DNA of 64,000 bases from Listeria goaensis (GCF_900186125.1 NZ_FYBQ01000002.1:124001-188000), one strand, 5' to 3'; positions 44,260 to 53,739 are shown, counted from the first letter of the stretch. Program-made: numbers and translations. Notes: a model not told the origin generated them from the letters alone.

Positions 44260-44802
44260 TTACCGCCGAAAAACCGTTTTTACGAGCCGATCATATTGGG
44301 CAAAAAAAGCTGGTGCTTCATCTTTTGAAATTCCGTTATACATCACTTCCGCAACACTCATATAATACCATTTTTGCTCGCTGTAACCACGTTTAAAATA
44401 CGTCCACACCTGATTTCCTTCAGAGCTAAGGGCATATTTAATTGAGGTTAGATTATCTAATTTATCGGCAACAATTAAGGATTTCACTTCTAGGTCGCCT
44501 GTTTCGACGACATGAATGGTATGACTTTTCCGATTTTCCCAAGAAAGCGATTTATCCTCCGTATGAGCCGCAACAAGTCTAGCTACCTTTCCCCCGAATT
44601 CTCGTTCAATATCCGCTATCGTAAGCGCCGTGTCTTCGGCTGCATCATGAAGAAGCCCAGCAACGACAACGTATTCAGGCAGCTGAGCCTGACGCAAAAT
44701 GCGCGCAACGTTTAGTGGGTGCGAAAAGTACTTTTCACCAGTAATTTTACGTTTTTGTCCTTCATGAGCTTCTCTAGCCATTTTTACAGCTTTTTCATAC
44801 AT
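44260..44802 (-). CDS. HD-domain phosphohydrolase, small alarmone hydrolase-like
   Basis: A 180-residue single-domain HD protein related to the hydrolase half of RelA/SpoT. Metal-site motifs appear in order: FSHPLNVARIL, LLHDAAEDT, and VADKLDNLTS, where most RelA/SpoT enzymes have ADRLHNL. These stand-alone domains include MESH1-like small alarmone hydrolases that remove the pyrophosphate from (p)ppGpp. No synthetase or TGS domain is attached. An alarmone synthetase (RelP-like) is encoded 9 kb away, but the two genes are not linked as an operon. Confidence 0.82.
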   Translation of the reverse strand: MYEKAVKMAREAHEGQKRKITGEKYFSHPLNVARILRQAQLPEYVVVAGLLHDAAEDTALTIADIEREFGGKVARLVAAHTEDKSLSWENRKSHTIHVVETGDLEVKSLIVADKLDNLTSIKYALSSEGNQVWTYFKRGYSEQKWYYMSVAEVMYNGISKDEAPAFFAQYDRLVKTVFRR

Positions 44803-44861
44803 CTGTCATCATCCTCATTCTGTACTAAATAAGACGCGAGCGATTGCTGCGTCTTACCCTT

Positions 44862-45563
44862 TTATTTATGAAACGTAATTTTGCGTCCGTTTAATTCTTG
44901 AATCGGGCGGTTCGTGCCACCGATTACTTTTTCCAGTGCCTTATGCGCCACGTGCCCAAATACACGTCTGTTTTTAAGCACAATCCACGTAATCCCTTCC
45001 ACAGTTGGCGGCGTAGTTAGCGACCCTTCATAAGAGAAAAAGGCTTTTTCTTCTGGTAAAAAGTCGTCAACATTTAGTGTCAGCTCACGCTCGACGCCAA
45101 ATTCCTTGAAAACTTCTGGAAAAGCACGTCTGACGTTCGTTAAATCGATGGAAATGTTCGTGCCAACTTCCATAAAAGCCCCAATAACCAATTTCTCACC
45201 GCGCGCATTTTCATGAACGAAGTGCCACTCAATTGGGTAGCTTTCTCCGTCTAAATGGTGCTCACTTGGCATGTGCGCATGGAAAGCTTGGAGCGTATAT
45301 TTATCATCACGGAATGTCACATATTGATTATCTTCGTGCGGAAAAAGATGCACGGAATTTTCAACACGTTTCATTGTGAAATTTGTATTTGTGTAGTGAA
45401 AATCAATTGGATTTCCTTCTACGCTTTGAACTTCTTCTGTCTGAATATTAATTGGCGATTGCTTTTCCCCAGTTTGCGCTATTTCAAAATCGGAACAAAT
45501 ATGTCCCCAATTTGCAGGTCCTTTTTCGCCTTTGTACGACCAATTTATCTCATAAGCAGGCAT
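44862..45563 (-). CDS. Alpha-type carbonic anhydrase
   Basis: A 233-residue alpha-carbonic anhydrase (CO2 + H2O to bicarbonate + H+). The start WSYKGEKGPANWGHI and QSPINI are classic. The zinc His triad is in AFHAHMPSEHHLDG and IEWHFVHEN, with the SEH Glu for proton transfer; LTTPPTVEGITWIVL is the substrate-pocket loop. Most bacterial alpha enzymes are exported, but no signal peptide is visible here, so it may be cytoplasmic. GGGGGA precedes the ATG. Promoter at 45596-45625. Monocistronic. Confidence 0.93.
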   Translation of the reverse strand: MPAYEINWSYKGEKGPANWGHICSDFEIAQTGEKQSPINIQTEEVQSVEGNPIDFHYTNTNFTMKRVENSVHLFPHEDNQYVTFRDDKYTLQAFHAHMPSEHHLDGESYPIEWHFVHENARGEKLVIGAFMEVGTNISIDLTNVRRAFPEVFKEFGVERELTLNVDDFLPEEKAFFSYEGSLTTPPTVEGITWIVLKNRRVFGHVAHKALEKVIGGTNRPIQELNGRKITFHK

Positions 45564-45862
45564 AAATATCCCCCATTTCTAAAGAACTTACAAGTATTGT
45601 AGCAAAAAAGTTTACTAATTTACAATTCGCATGCTCTAACTTTTCACAAAAAAGACATACACTTGAGTAAAAAGCAGTCATTTTAAAGGTATTTTACCGC
45701 ATATCTTTCATGCAACTTAAAATACAAAAAAACGCAGGGCCAAATAATTTGACCGCTGCGTTTCTTATTTTTCTATTTCAATAATGGCATCTTTAACCGC
45801 TTTTTTTATAACAAAATAGCCAGATCTGTAATTTCTCTCTTCTCTGCGTAGTTTACAGGTTT
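45564..45862. other. 299-bp intergenic region with promoter and terminator
   Basis: The right end of the carbonic anhydrase gene has its promoter here: on the minus strand TTGTAA (45620-45625), an 18-bp spacer and TACAAT (45596-45601). A GC-rich hairpin at 45728-45763 (AAACGCAG/CTGCGTTT) would terminate the pot operon. On the minus strand about 37 codons without start signal (reading ...GYFVIKKAVKDAIIEIEK) could be a gene remnant. Nothing else supported. Confidence 0.5.
45728..45763 (-). terminator. Terminator of the pot operon
   Basis: AAACGCAG/CTGCGTTT stem with a large loop and a TTTTTTGTATT tail on the minus strand. Confidence 0.65.
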
Positions 45863-46936
45863 TTACTTCCGGTACATCTTAAACTCCAAAAATAGTTCAT
45901 TATAATGCGAAAGCATGCGCTTGCCGAGGTTGTCGTAAACTTCTAAATTATCAAGTTCATTCATATCTGGGTAAAAGCGCTTATCTTGTGAGATTTCTTT
46001 CGGTAAAAGTTTAATGGCTGCCTCGTTTGGCGTCGCATAGCCGACATATTCCGCGTTAATTGCGGCGTTTTCCGGTTTTAACATGAAGTTGATGAATTTA
46101 TGTGCGCCGTCTACATTTTTAGCAGTCTTTGGAATAACCATGTTATCAAACCACAAATTGGATCCTTCTTTTGGAATGACGTAATCTAAATCCTCATTCT
46201 CACTCAGCATTTCGGAAGCTTCGCCTGAAAATGTAACAGCCACGCCAGCCTCATTATCGGCCATCAAAAGCTTGATTTCATCTCCAACAATCGCCTTCAC
46301 ATTTGGCGTCATTTTTTTCAACTTCTGAAGGGCTTCTTGTAGATGTTCCTCGTTTGTGTCGTTTAGCGAGTAGCCGAGGCTATTTAAGCCGAGACCCATG
46401 ACTTCACGCGCACCGTCAATGAGTAGAATCTGATTTTTTAGTTCTGGGTCCCAGAGCGAATCCCAATTATCAAAGTTTTTATCCGGAAACATTTTTTTGT
46501 TGTAAATTATGCCGAGCGTGCCCCAAAAATATGGCATGGAATACTCGTTATTTTCATCAAATGAAAGGTTCATAAACCGCTGATCTAAATATTTTTCGTT
46601 TGGCAGTTTGGTGTGGTCAAGCGGAATAAGCAAGTTCTCCTGCTTCATTTTATTGATGGCATAATCACTTGGCACCGCGATATCAAACGTTGTGCCGCCT
46701 TGTTCGATTTTTGTCATCATCGCTTCATTCGAATCGAAAGTTTGATAAATGACCTTCAAGCCAGTTTCTTTTTCAAATTTTTTGATTAAAGTAGGGTCAA
46801 TATAGTCGCCCCAGTTATAAATCGTAAGCGTATTCCCGCCTGCATACCCTTCGGAGCGATTCATCATTGTTGCTAAAATCATCATACCAAAAGCTAGAAT
46901 AAGAACTGGAATGAAAATTTTTAGTAAAGCCTTCAT
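45863..46936 (-). CDS. potD: Spermidine/putrescine ABC transporter substrate-binding protein
   Basis: A 357-residue polyamine-binding protein of the PotD/PotF type: IYNWGDYIDPTLIKKFEKETGLKVIYQTFDSNEAMMTKI near the N-terminus and the polyamine-site segments PYFWGTLGIIYNKKMFP and WDSLWDPELKNQILLIDG follow. The signal sequence lacks a lipobox Cys, unlike many Gram-positive binding proteins, so it is probably held by its N-terminal helix (residues 5-26). It overlaps potC by 4 bases and closes the five-gene operon. Confidence 0.93.
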   Translation of the reverse strand: MKALLKIFIPVLILAFGMMILATMMNRSEGYAGGNTLTIYNWGDYIDPTLIKKFEKETGLKVIYQTFDSNEAMMTKIEQGGTTFDIAVPSDYAINKMKQENLLIPLDHTKLPNEKYLDQRFMNLSFDENNEYSMPYFWGTLGIIYNKKMFPDKNFDNWDSLWDPELKNQILLIDGAREVMGLGLNSLGYSLNDTNEEHLQEALQKLKKMTPNVKAIVGDEIKLLMADNEAGVAVTFSGEASEMLSENEDLDYVIPKEGSNLWFDNMVIPKTAKNVDGAHKFINFMLKPENAAINAEYVGYATPNEAAIKLLPKEISQDKRFYPDMNELDNLEVYDNLGKRMLSHYNELFLEFKMYRK

Positions 46937-47739
46937 TCTTTTGTCGCCCCCGATCGAATTCCTTTATTGCCATTTCTACGGTTAATGAAGTAGTAACCGA
47001 TAACGAGCAAAATGGTGAAGAGGAAGATTAGAGTGGAAAGCGCGTTAATTGATAAGGAAATCCCTTGGCGCGCGCGCGAATAAATTTCAACGGACAGCGT
47101 TGAGAAGCCGTTTCCTGTGACAAAAAAGGTGACGGCGAAATCATCGAGTGAATACGTGAGGGCCATAAAAAAGCCGGCAAGTACGCCTGGTGCAATGTAT
47201 GGCAAAATCACTTTCGACAAGACGTTCCACTGACTGGCGCCTAAATCGCGAGCGGCATCGATGAGCGTTGGACTCATTTCTTGTAGTTTCGGCAAGACCA
47301 TCAAAACGACGATAGGAATACTGAAAGCGATGTGTGAAACTAAAACGGAAATGAAGCCTAGTCGAATACCTAAAATCGTGAAGAAAATTAGAAAACTTGC
47401 GCCAATTATAACGTCAGGGCTTACGATAAGGACATTATTTAAACTTAAAAGTGAGTTCTTACCAAATGGCCGTGGTATAAATTTAATCGCCAGTGCGCCG
47501 CAAACGCCGATAGCCGTTGCAATGACCGATGAAAGTAACGCGATAACGAATGTGTTTAAGACGATAATTAGGAGTCTTGTATCGCTGAAAACTTCTTTGT
47601 AGTAGCCGAGCGTGAAGCCTTTAAAACCATGCATTGTGCCACCAGAATTAAACGAGTAAAACATTAAATAGAAAATCGGTGCATAAAGCAAAATAAAGAC
47701 GATGATGAGATAAATGTTACCATAATTTCGCTTCTTCAT
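46933..47739 (-). CDS. potC: Spermidine/putrescine ABC transporter permease PotC
   Basis: A 268-residue inner-membrane permease with six helices and the coupling loop LIDAARDLGASQWNVLSKVILPYIAPG. The start matches PotC (LYAPIFYLMFYSFNSGGTMHGFKGFTLGYYKEVF). It overlaps both neighbours by 4 bases (potB upstream, potD downstream), giving tight translational coupling. Confidence 0.93.
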   Translation of the reverse strand: MKKRNYGNIYLIIVFILLYAPIFYLMFYSFNSGGTMHGFKGFTLGYYKEVFSDTRLLIIVLNTFVIALLSSVIATAIGVCGALAIKFIPRPFGKNSLLSLNNVLIVSPDVIIGASFLIFFTILGIRLGFISVLVSHIAFSIPIVVLMVLPKLQEMSPTLIDAARDLGASQWNVLSKVILPYIAPGVLAGFFMALTYSLDDFAVTFFVTGNGFSTLSVEIYSRARQGISLSINALSTLIFLFTILLVIGYYFINRRNGNKGIRSGATKE

Positions 47740-48545
47740 TTACGGGCACCTCGCTTCCGTTTTGAGCCTGTTAAGAACATAATTAAAATCATTGCGATGA
47801 TTAAAAAGACGCCGATTGTTGAGCCCATACCCCAGTCTTGTGTGACGAGAAAATGTTCTTCAATCGCGGTTCCGAGTGTGATGACGCGGTTCCCTGCGAT
47901 GAGTCGGGTAATCATGAAAAGGGATAGTGCTGGTATGAATACGGCTTGGCAACCTGATTTTACCCCGTCAGCTGTCAGTGGCAAAATGACGCGCCGAAAT
48001 GTTGTAAAGCTAGATGCTCCTAAATCCTTAGATGCTTGAATGAGAGATGGGTTGAGTTCTTCTAGCGCATTAAAAATCGGCAAAATCATGAATGGGATAA
48101 AAATATAGGTTGATACGAATAGGAAACTGAAATCGGTAAACAAAATTTGTTTTTGCCCGATGCCAATGAGTTCCAAAAATTGGTTGGCTGCGCCGTATGT
48201 GCCGAAAATCCCAATAAACGCGTAAGCTTTCAAGAGTAAATTAATCCATGTTGGCAAAATAATTAAAAGTAGCCACAGCTGTTTATGTTTGAGTTTTGTG
48301 AGTAAATAGGCTGTCGGATACGAAATCAAAAGTGTAAAAACTGTAATCAAAAACGCGTACCAGAAAGAACTTAGCGTCATTTTCATATAAACGGGTGTAA
48401 AAAAATGGACGTAATTGCCGAACGTAAAGTTGCCGTCCACATCGAAAAATGAGTAGTAAACGATGAGGAGAATTGGCGCGATGACGAACAGCACAATCCA
48501 GAGGACGTAAGGGACGAGATACATGTTTCTTGCGCGTCTGGTCAT
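47736..48545 (-). CDS. potB: Spermidine/putrescine ABC transporter permease PotB
   Basis: A 269-residue permease with six helices. VDGNFTFGNYVHFFTPVYMK follows helix 1, and LIQASKDLGASSFTTFRRVILPLTADGV is the ATPase coupling loop. Paired with PotC to form the membrane pore. It begins one base within the end of potA and overlaps potC by 4 bases. Confidence 0.93.
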   Translation of the reverse strand: MTRRARNMYLVPYVLWIVLFVIAPILLIVYYSFFDVDGNFTFGNYVHFFTPVYMKMTLSSFWYAFLITVFTLLISYPTAYLLTKLKHKQLWLLLIILPTWINLLLKAYAFIGIFGTYGAANQFLELIGIGQKQILFTDFSFLFVSTYIFIPFMILPIFNALEELNPSLIQASKDLGASSFTTFRRVILPLTADGVKSGCQAVFIPALSLFMITRLIAGNRVITLGTAIEEHFLVTQDWGMGSTIGVFLIIAMILIMFLTGSKRKRGARK

Positions 48546-49639
48546 TACTCTACCTCGTCGTAGCTCTCTAGGCGTTTGTCGAATTCTGCTTCGGTTTCAC
48601 CTAGTCGCATGACGTGAATGGCTTCGGCATCAAAGGTTAAACCGATTTCATCGCCAATTTTTGCTTTTTTAGTTGTATGCACGAGCCATTCGTTGCCGTC
48701 TACGTCGATACAACCCATTTCATAGTGCACACCTCTAAATAAAAGCCAGTCTACCTTGACGCGAAGCTGTCCTTTATCGGCGGCGGTAATTTCCAAGTCT
48801 TCTGGACGAATGACGATTTCCACGGTTTCGTTTGGGTTAAAACCTTGGTCGACACATTCAAAATGACGGCCGACAAATTCGACTTCGAAGTCTTGAATCA
48901 TTTTTCCAGGGACGATGTTCGATTCGCCAATAAAATCCGCCACAAAGCGATTAATTGGCTCATCATAAATATCAATCGGCGTCCCGCTTTGCTGGATCTC
49001 CCCTTTATTCAAAACAAAGATTTCGTCACTCATGGCAAGCGCCTCTTCCTGATCATGCGTAACGAAAATGAACGTAATGCCTAGACGGCGTTGCAGGTCG
49101 CGAAGCTCGTATTGCATTTCCGTCCGCAGCTTTAAGTCGAGCGCGGAAAGTGGCTCGTCGAGAAGAATAACTTCTGGCTCGTTGACAATAGCTCGGGCGA
49201 TGGCAACACGTTGACGCTGGCCGCCACTCATTTCACTGATTTCGCGTTTTTCGTAGCCGGAGAGATTGACGAAACGAAGCGCTTCTTTTACTTTCTCGTC
49301 GATTACCTTTTTCGCTAATTTTTTAATTCTTAGCCCGAAAGCGACATTTTCATATACGTTTAAATGCGGGAAAAGCGCATAATCTTGAAAAACGGTATTA
49401 ACTGGGCGCTTATTTGCTGGAATCGCATTAATTTTCTTTTCGTTTAAATAAATATCGCCGTCTGTTGCCTCTAAAAAGCCAGCAATGAGACGTAAAATCG
49501 TTGTTTTTCCGCAACCTGATGGTCCGAGCAGCGTGTAAAATTTACCTTTTTCTATTTCAAAGCTGACATTGTCCAAAACTGGCGCATCGTCATCAAATTG
49601 TTTCGTTACATTTTCAAAGCGAATAATTGTATCTTGCAC
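48545..49639 (-). CDS. potA: Spermidine/putrescine ABC transporter ATPase PotA
   Basis: A 364-residue ATPase. Walker A is [10 protein letters not shown] (about residue 37), the signature is [14 protein letters not shown], Walker B is [11 protein letters not shown] and the switch His is in FVTHDQEEA. The C-terminal 110 residues form the regulatory TOBE domain ([17 protein letters not shown]). It follows the XRE-cupin gene by 14 bases, so the regulator and transporter share a transcript. Confidence 0.95.
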   Translation of the reverse strand: MQDTIIRFENVTKQFDDDAPVLDNVSFEIEKGKFYTLLGPSGCGKTTILRLIAGFLEATDGDIYLNEKKINAIPANKRPVNTVFQDYALFPHLNVYENVAFGLRIKKLAKKVIDEKVKEALRFVNLSGYEKREISEMSGGQRQRVAIARAIVNEPEVILLDEPLSALDLKLRTEMQYELRDLQRRLGITFIFVTHDQEEALAMSDEIFVLNKGEIQQSGTPIDIYDEPINRFVADFIGESNIVPGKMIQDFEVEFVGRHFECVDQGFNPNETVEIVIRPEDLEITAADKGQLRVKVDWLLFRGVHYEMGCIDVDGNEWLVHTTKKAKIGDEIGLTFDAEAIHVMRLGETEAEFDKRLESYDEVE

Positions 49640-49653
49640 ACGTCTTTCCTCCC

Positions 49654-50196
49654 TTACAAATACGAATCTGTTGCAACTAGAATGAGCGTTGCAGCTTCTT
49701 CTCCGTCATTCATTATTTGGTGTTCATCTGCTGCATGAAAATAAATCGTTTCATTTTGTTTTGCTTCATACGTTTTATCGCCTAGGAGAACTGTCACAGT
49801 CCCTTTCAACACATAAGCAAACGTTTCTGAAAGCGACGGTTCAAATTGCTTAAAGCAGCTTCTGGCGCTAATTTCGAGCAAAACAGGTTCCATCTCCTTT
49901 TCATTCGATTCCGGCACAAGCCACTCAATTCGGTAGCCTTTCTCCGTATCCTCATAAAAAGTCCGTTCCTCTTCACCATAAATCACCTTTTGCTGCCGCT
50001 CTTCTTCGTCAAAAAAATCTTTTGGTGATTGTCCTAAAACTTCCAAAATAGCGAAAAGCGTTTCGATGGAAGGTGAACTAAGATCACGTTCTAATTGCGA
50101 AATATACCCTTTCGTAAGATCCGTTCGCTCGCCTAGTTCTTCTTGCGTTAAATTTTTACTCAGTCGTAAATTTTTAATTCGATTTCCAATTTCCAT
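49654..50196 (-). CDS. XRE-cupin regulator of the pot operon
   Basis: A 180-residue regulator with an N-terminal HTH ([20 protein letters not shown], then [23 protein letters not shown]) and a C-terminal cupin barrel ([34 protein letters not shown]). PuuR-like members of this class sense polyamines and repress polyamine genes. It is the first gene of the operon with potABCD, and a cluster of GTTTAG half-sites lies directly upstream, pointing to autoregulation. A GGGAGATG box precedes the ATG. Confidence 0.92.
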   Translation of the reverse strand: MEIGNRIKNLRLSKNLTQEELGERTDLTKGYISQLERDLSSPSIETLFAILEVLGQSPKDFFDEEERQQKVIYGEEERTFYEDTEKGYRIEWLVPESNEKEMEPVLLEISARSCFKQFEPSLSETFAYVLKGTVTVLLGDKTYEAKQNETIYFHAADEHQIMNDGEEAATLILVATDSYL

Positions 50197-50217
50197 CCGC
50201 GCATCTCCCTTTCGTGA

Positions 50218-50278
50218 AGTTTAGTTATTCTAAACTCTAAAGCACACTTGTTTAGTAAAATTAAACTTTAGGTTTAGT
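50218..50278 (-). promoter_or_regulatory. Operator cluster upstream of the XRE-cupin/pot operon
   Basis: A perfect 7-5-7 inverted repeat AGTTTAG-TTATT-CTAAACT (50218-50236), a second 5-7-5 repeat GTTTA/TAAAC (50250-50266) and a further GTTTAGTAA copy lie just before the gene. They fit a regulator that binds several sites cooperatively. Confidence 0.6.
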
Positions 50279-50334
50279 AACAGCAAGACTCATTATACAA
50301 CAAAGCATTTTGAACTTCAATAGCTTTTTCAAAT

Positions 50335-50385
50335 AAAAAAATCCCCGCCGAAAGTTAATCAAAAACTAACTCCCGAAAGGGATTT
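50335..50385 (-). terminator. Terminator of the LOG gene
   Basis: AAATCCC/GGGATTT outer stem with an inner stem, followed by seven T residues on the minus strand. Confidence 0.75.
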
Positions 50386-50390
50386 CACCA

Positions 50391-50951
50391 TTAATATTGT
50401 CTAACACTCGCCGCCTTATAATTAGCCATAAACGCTTCAATTTCGGAAAAATCGTCGCTAAATAAAATGTTGGCGAGGTCTTCCGCCGTCAAAAAGCCAT
50501 CTTCTACCATTTTGTTATAAAACATTTGCACGAAATCATAGTAGCCTCCGGCGTTAAAAAAGATACACGGATTTTGATGCTCCCCAACTCGACCCCAAGA
50601 GACGACTTCTGAAATTTCTTCAAGCGTGCCCGGTCCGCCTGGAAGTGCTATATAAGCGTTCGCAAGTTGCATCATCTTCCTTTTCCGCTCATGCATATCC
50701 TTTGTAATGACAAGTTCCGTCAATTTGTCGTGGGCAATTTCACGGTCCACTAAAAATTGGGGCATCACACCATATACTTTTCCTCCGGCATTTAAAACTG
50801 TATTTGAGACAATGCCCATCAAGCCAACTTTGCCACCGCCATATACAAGACTATGCCCCGAACTGGCTAGCCACTCACCTAATTGTACGGCGCTTTCGGC
50901 ATACACCGCGTTTTCACCAACGCTAGCCCCGCAATAAACTGCAATATTCAA
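50391..50951 (-). CDS. LOG family protein (cytokinin riboside phosphoribohydrolase type)
   Basis: A 186-residue Rossmann-fold protein of the LOG family, often mislabelled lysine decarboxylase. GGGKVGLMGIVSN and PGGPGTLEEISEVVSW are the hallmark motifs, with the active-site Glu in the latter. It hydrolyses nucleoside 5'-monophosphates to release the base; its physiological role in Listeria is unknown. It lies 12 bases downstream of the antiporter gene and is probably cotranscribed with it. Confidence 0.9.
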   Translation of the reverse strand: MNIAVYCGASVGENAVYAESAVQLGEWLASSGHSLVYGGGKVGLMGIVSNTVLNAGGKVYGVMPQFLVDREIAHDKLTELVITKDMHERKRKMMQLANAYIALPGGPGTLEEISEVVSWGRVGEHQNPCIFFNAGGYYDFVQMFYNKMVEDGFLTAEDLANILFSDDFSEIEAFMANYKAASVRQY

Positions 50952-50963
50952 CGTTATCTCTCC

Positions 50964-53003
50964 TTACGCCATTTCTTCTTCCACTGTATAGATTTCAAGC
51001 ATATTTAGATTTTGCCTCAAATCACGCGCCAAATCACGTGAAATGCTACCATTTTCAAACATACTTTGAATGTTGTCGCGCTCCATTTGAATGCCCAGCA
51101 ATTCGATTTCGCGAACCTTTTGATTTGATTTCGGTCGTTCACTTGGACGCACACGATTCTCGCTAAGACGATCAAGGAACATTTTGTGTTCCGTAATAAG
51201 CGGACCAATTAAATCCGTATTGTCATCCGTAATTTGTGATTTCAAAAGACGAATCGTTAACTTTTCGTTCTCCTCACGTAAAAGTTGCATTTCAGCAAAA
51301 GCCTCTTTTTGTTTTTCCTTCGTATTTCCAAGTTTTTGCTGCATCTTCTTAAATTTCTTCGGATGTAACACGAGCCGTAGCGCGCGTTTCGCAAACATCA
51401 AAAAAGTTTTAGTCCGCGCAAGAAATTTTTGTTTTAAAGCCGATTCCATCATACCAAGATAGCTTTCGTAGCGGTAAACCGTGCTCGCACTAACTTGTCC
51501 CTCATCGCGCATTTTTTTCATGTTCTCGCGTTCCCAGCCAATAATTTCAAGCCGCTTCGCTCTCTCTTCATCCGACATTTTATGATGGGCCTCACCTTGC
51601 TGAAGATCATGAATTCGACCGCGATATTCCTGCATAACAAGTTCAGTCACAGCCTTATTCTCCGGCGTAATCTGGGCGTGCAACCCGCGAATCACATTTC
51701 GCAAAATCTTAATTTGCACCGCACGGCTAAGCCGCAAATCCCCAACGTCCGCTTCGCCCCCACGCGCCAAAATCGGCAAAATAAACGTCGCAATCAGAAG
51801 CGAACAAAGAATTACACCCGAAGCGATAAAAATAAGTAAATCTCTTTGCGGGAAACGCTCGCCATTGTCTAAGAAAAAGGGAATCGATAAGGCGGTAGCA
51901 AGCGTCACAGCTCCCCGAACCCCAGAAAGGCTTGTCAATAAAGCCGTCCGTAACGCAGGTCGCTGCTTCGTTTTCCTCGCTTTCCGCGAGTGGTCAAATT
52001 GCCAAAAACCAAATACCCAAACAAAGCGTAATAAAATGAGCGCCGCCGTAATGAGTAAGATGTAAACCGTCACTTGCACATTACTAATACCCGAATCGCG
52101 CCAAACCACTTCCGCGATAGAAGGCAATTGCGTCCCTAAAATTAAAAAGACAAGTCCATTCAAAACAAATACAATTACAGACCACGTACTTTTTGAAACA
52201 ACATTTAATTTCACTTGTTGCGGATCCATTTTCTTTCCTTCAACAGCGTGAACAACACCCGCGGCCACAACTGCTAAAATGCCCGAAACATGTAATTCTT
52301 CTGCGGCTAAATAAATTAAAAACGGGGTTAAAATTTGGATTAGCATATGAAACGTTACATCTTCCATGCCTAGTCCGCGCACCCATTTTAAAAATTGGAA
52401 TTTCAGAAAACTAAGGATTAGCCCAACTAAAACGCCGCCAATCGAAATGACAAGAAAACTCCATGAAGCACTCAACAAACTAAATGTCCCCGTCACCATA
52501 GCTGCAATCGCAAATTGGAACGAAACAAGACCCGAAGCATCATTAATTAATGATTCTCCCTCTAATAAATTCATAATTCGTTTCGGCAAATGAATGCGCC
52601 CTGAAAGTGATCCAACTGCAACCGCGTCAGTCGGCGCAAGAGATGCCGCCAGTGCAAAAGCCGCAGCTAGTGGAATAGTTGGAATCATCCAGTTCACAAA
52701 GTAGCCGATAATAAGTACAGTAGCAAAAACTAAACCTAGAGCCAGTACCAAAATTGGTGTCCGAAGTCGCCAAAGCGCTTTCTTATCCGTTCTTTTTCCA
52801 TCATTAAAAAGAAGTGGTGCAATAAACATGACTAAAAACAATTCTGGATTAAGTTTTAGTTCTGCGCCAATCGGTAAGAGAGCGATTAATATACCGAGTC
52901 CAATTTGAATAAGTGGAACCGAAACAAATGGTATAAACCGGTTTAGTAAATTGGATATAAAAATAGCGACTAATAGTAGTAATACAAATAGAAATATCTC
53001 CAA
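50964..53003 (-). CDS. Na+/H+ antiporter, CPA1 family (NhaK-like)
   Basis: A 679-residue antiporter. The first 400 residues have about twelve membrane helices, including the ion-site core AASLAPTDAVAVGSL and GESLINDASGLVSFQFA, both with the ND/D residues used for cation binding. A long hydrophilic C-terminal domain of 260 residues with helical coiled stretches follows and is typical of NhaK/CPA1 antiporters, where it regulates activity. Expected to exchange Na+ (and possibly K+ or Li+) for protons in pH and salt homeostasis. LOG follows after 12 bases. Confidence 0.92.
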   Translation of the reverse strand: MEIFLFVLLLLVAIFISNLLNRFIPFVSVPLIQIGLGILIALLPIGAELKLNPELFLVMFIAPLLFNDGKRTDKKALWRLRTPILVLALGLVFATVLIIGYFVNWMIPTIPLAAAFALAASLAPTDAVAVGSLSGRIHLPKRIMNLLEGESLINDASGLVSFQFAIAAMVTGTFSLLSASWSFLVISIGGVLVGLILSFLKFQFLKWVRGLGMEDVTFHMLIQILTPFLIYLAAEELHVSGILAVVAAGVVHAVEGKKMDPQQVKLNVVSKSTWSVIVFVLNGLVFLILGTQLPSIAEVVWRDSGISNVQVTVYILLITAALILLRFVWVFGFWQFDHSRKARKTKQRPALRTALLTSLSGVRGAVTLATALSIPFFLDNGERFPQRDLLIFIASGVILCSLLIATFILPILARGGEADVGDLRLSRAVQIKILRNVIRGLHAQITPENKAVTELVMQEYRGRIHDLQQGEAHHKMSDEERAKRLEIIGWERENMKKMRDEGQVSASTVYRYESYLGMMESALKQKFLARTKTFLMFAKRALRLVLHPKKFKKMQQKLGNTKEKQKEAFAEMQLLREENEKLTIRLLKSQITDDNTDLIGPLITEHKMFLDRLSENRVRPSERPKSNQKVREIELLGIQMERDNIQSMFENGSISRDLARDLRQNLNMLEIYTVEEEMA

Positions 53004-53042
53004 ATTACTTCTCCTCCTCTAGACACATTATGCATGAAAATA

Positions 53043-53082
53043 CAAAAACGCGCAAACAATTAACCGAGTTAATCATTCACGC
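53043..53082 (-). terminator. Terminator of the RelP gene
   Basis: ACGCG/CGCGT outer and TTAAC/GTTAA inner pairing, followed by TTTTTGT on the minus strand. Confidence 0.65.
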
Positions 53083-53088
53083 GTCAAA

Positions 53089-53739
53089 CTAATTATTTTC
53101 TTCTTGTTCCAGTTTATATTTTTCAATTTCATCATTCAAATTCTTCATTTTATCATCAAGTTCCGTCACAATTTTCGCCGCCGCACGAAGCTCGTTTACT
53201 AAACGCTCCGGCGCCTCTTGTTTGTACTTATAATAAATCTTATGTTCTAAACTCGCCCAGAAATCCATCGCAACGGTGCGAATTTGAATCTCAACGACAA
53301 TTTTTTCTACACGGTTTGTTAAGAAAATCGGTACCTCACATAATAAATGCAAACTTCTATAGCCATTCGGCTTCGGATGCGTAACGTAATCTTTTTCGCG
53401 TAAAATCTTCAAATCATTTTGGTTTTCAAGCATCTCTTTAATTTTAAAAATATCTGATACAAAAGAGCAACTCACACGTATCCCTGAAATATCGTGTACA
53501 TGTTTCCGAGCGTTTTCTGGCGTAATGTCCACTTGTTTCTTTTCGAGTTTTGCCCCAATACTTTCAAACGATTTCACACGCGATTTAATATGCTCCATCG
53601 GATTATAATCATGCAAAAACTGAAACTCTTCATTTAAAATTTTAAGCTTTGTATTGACTTCCTCAAGCGCAAAACGGTGCATTAACATGAGGTCCCGCCA
53701 CTCTTTTAGTTCGTTTACTGAAGGTTGTTGTTCCACCAC
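53089..53739 (-). CDS. relP: Small alarmone synthetase, RelP-like
   Basis: A 216-residue (p)ppGpp synthetase without hydrolase or TGS domains. The synthetase motifs are in order: SRVKSFESIGAKLEKKQ, HDISGIRVSC, DYVTHPKPNGYRSLHLL, and VEIQIRTVAMDFWASLEHKIYYK. The sequence resembles B. subtilis YwaC (RelP) more than YjbM (RelQ). It pyrophosphorylates GTP or GDP from ATP. Expression of relP homologues is linked to cell-envelope stress in other Firmicutes. It is monocistronic. Confidence 0.9.
   Translation of the reverse strand: MVEQQPSVNELKEWRDLMLMHRFALEEVNTKLKILNEEFQFLHDYNPMEHIKSRVKSFESIGAKLEKKQVDITPENARKHVHDISGIRVSCSFVSDIFKIKEMLENQNDLKILREKDYVTHPKPNGYRSLHLLCEVPIFLTNRVEKIVVEIQIRTVAMDFWASLEHKIYYKYKQEAPERLVNELRAAAKIVTELDDKMKNLNDEIEKYKLEQEENN

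Noticed and set aside
45777-45870. Small gene of about 37 codons after potD on the minus strand
   Set aside because: There is no usable start codon or ribosome binding site, so it is mentioned only as a possible remnant.
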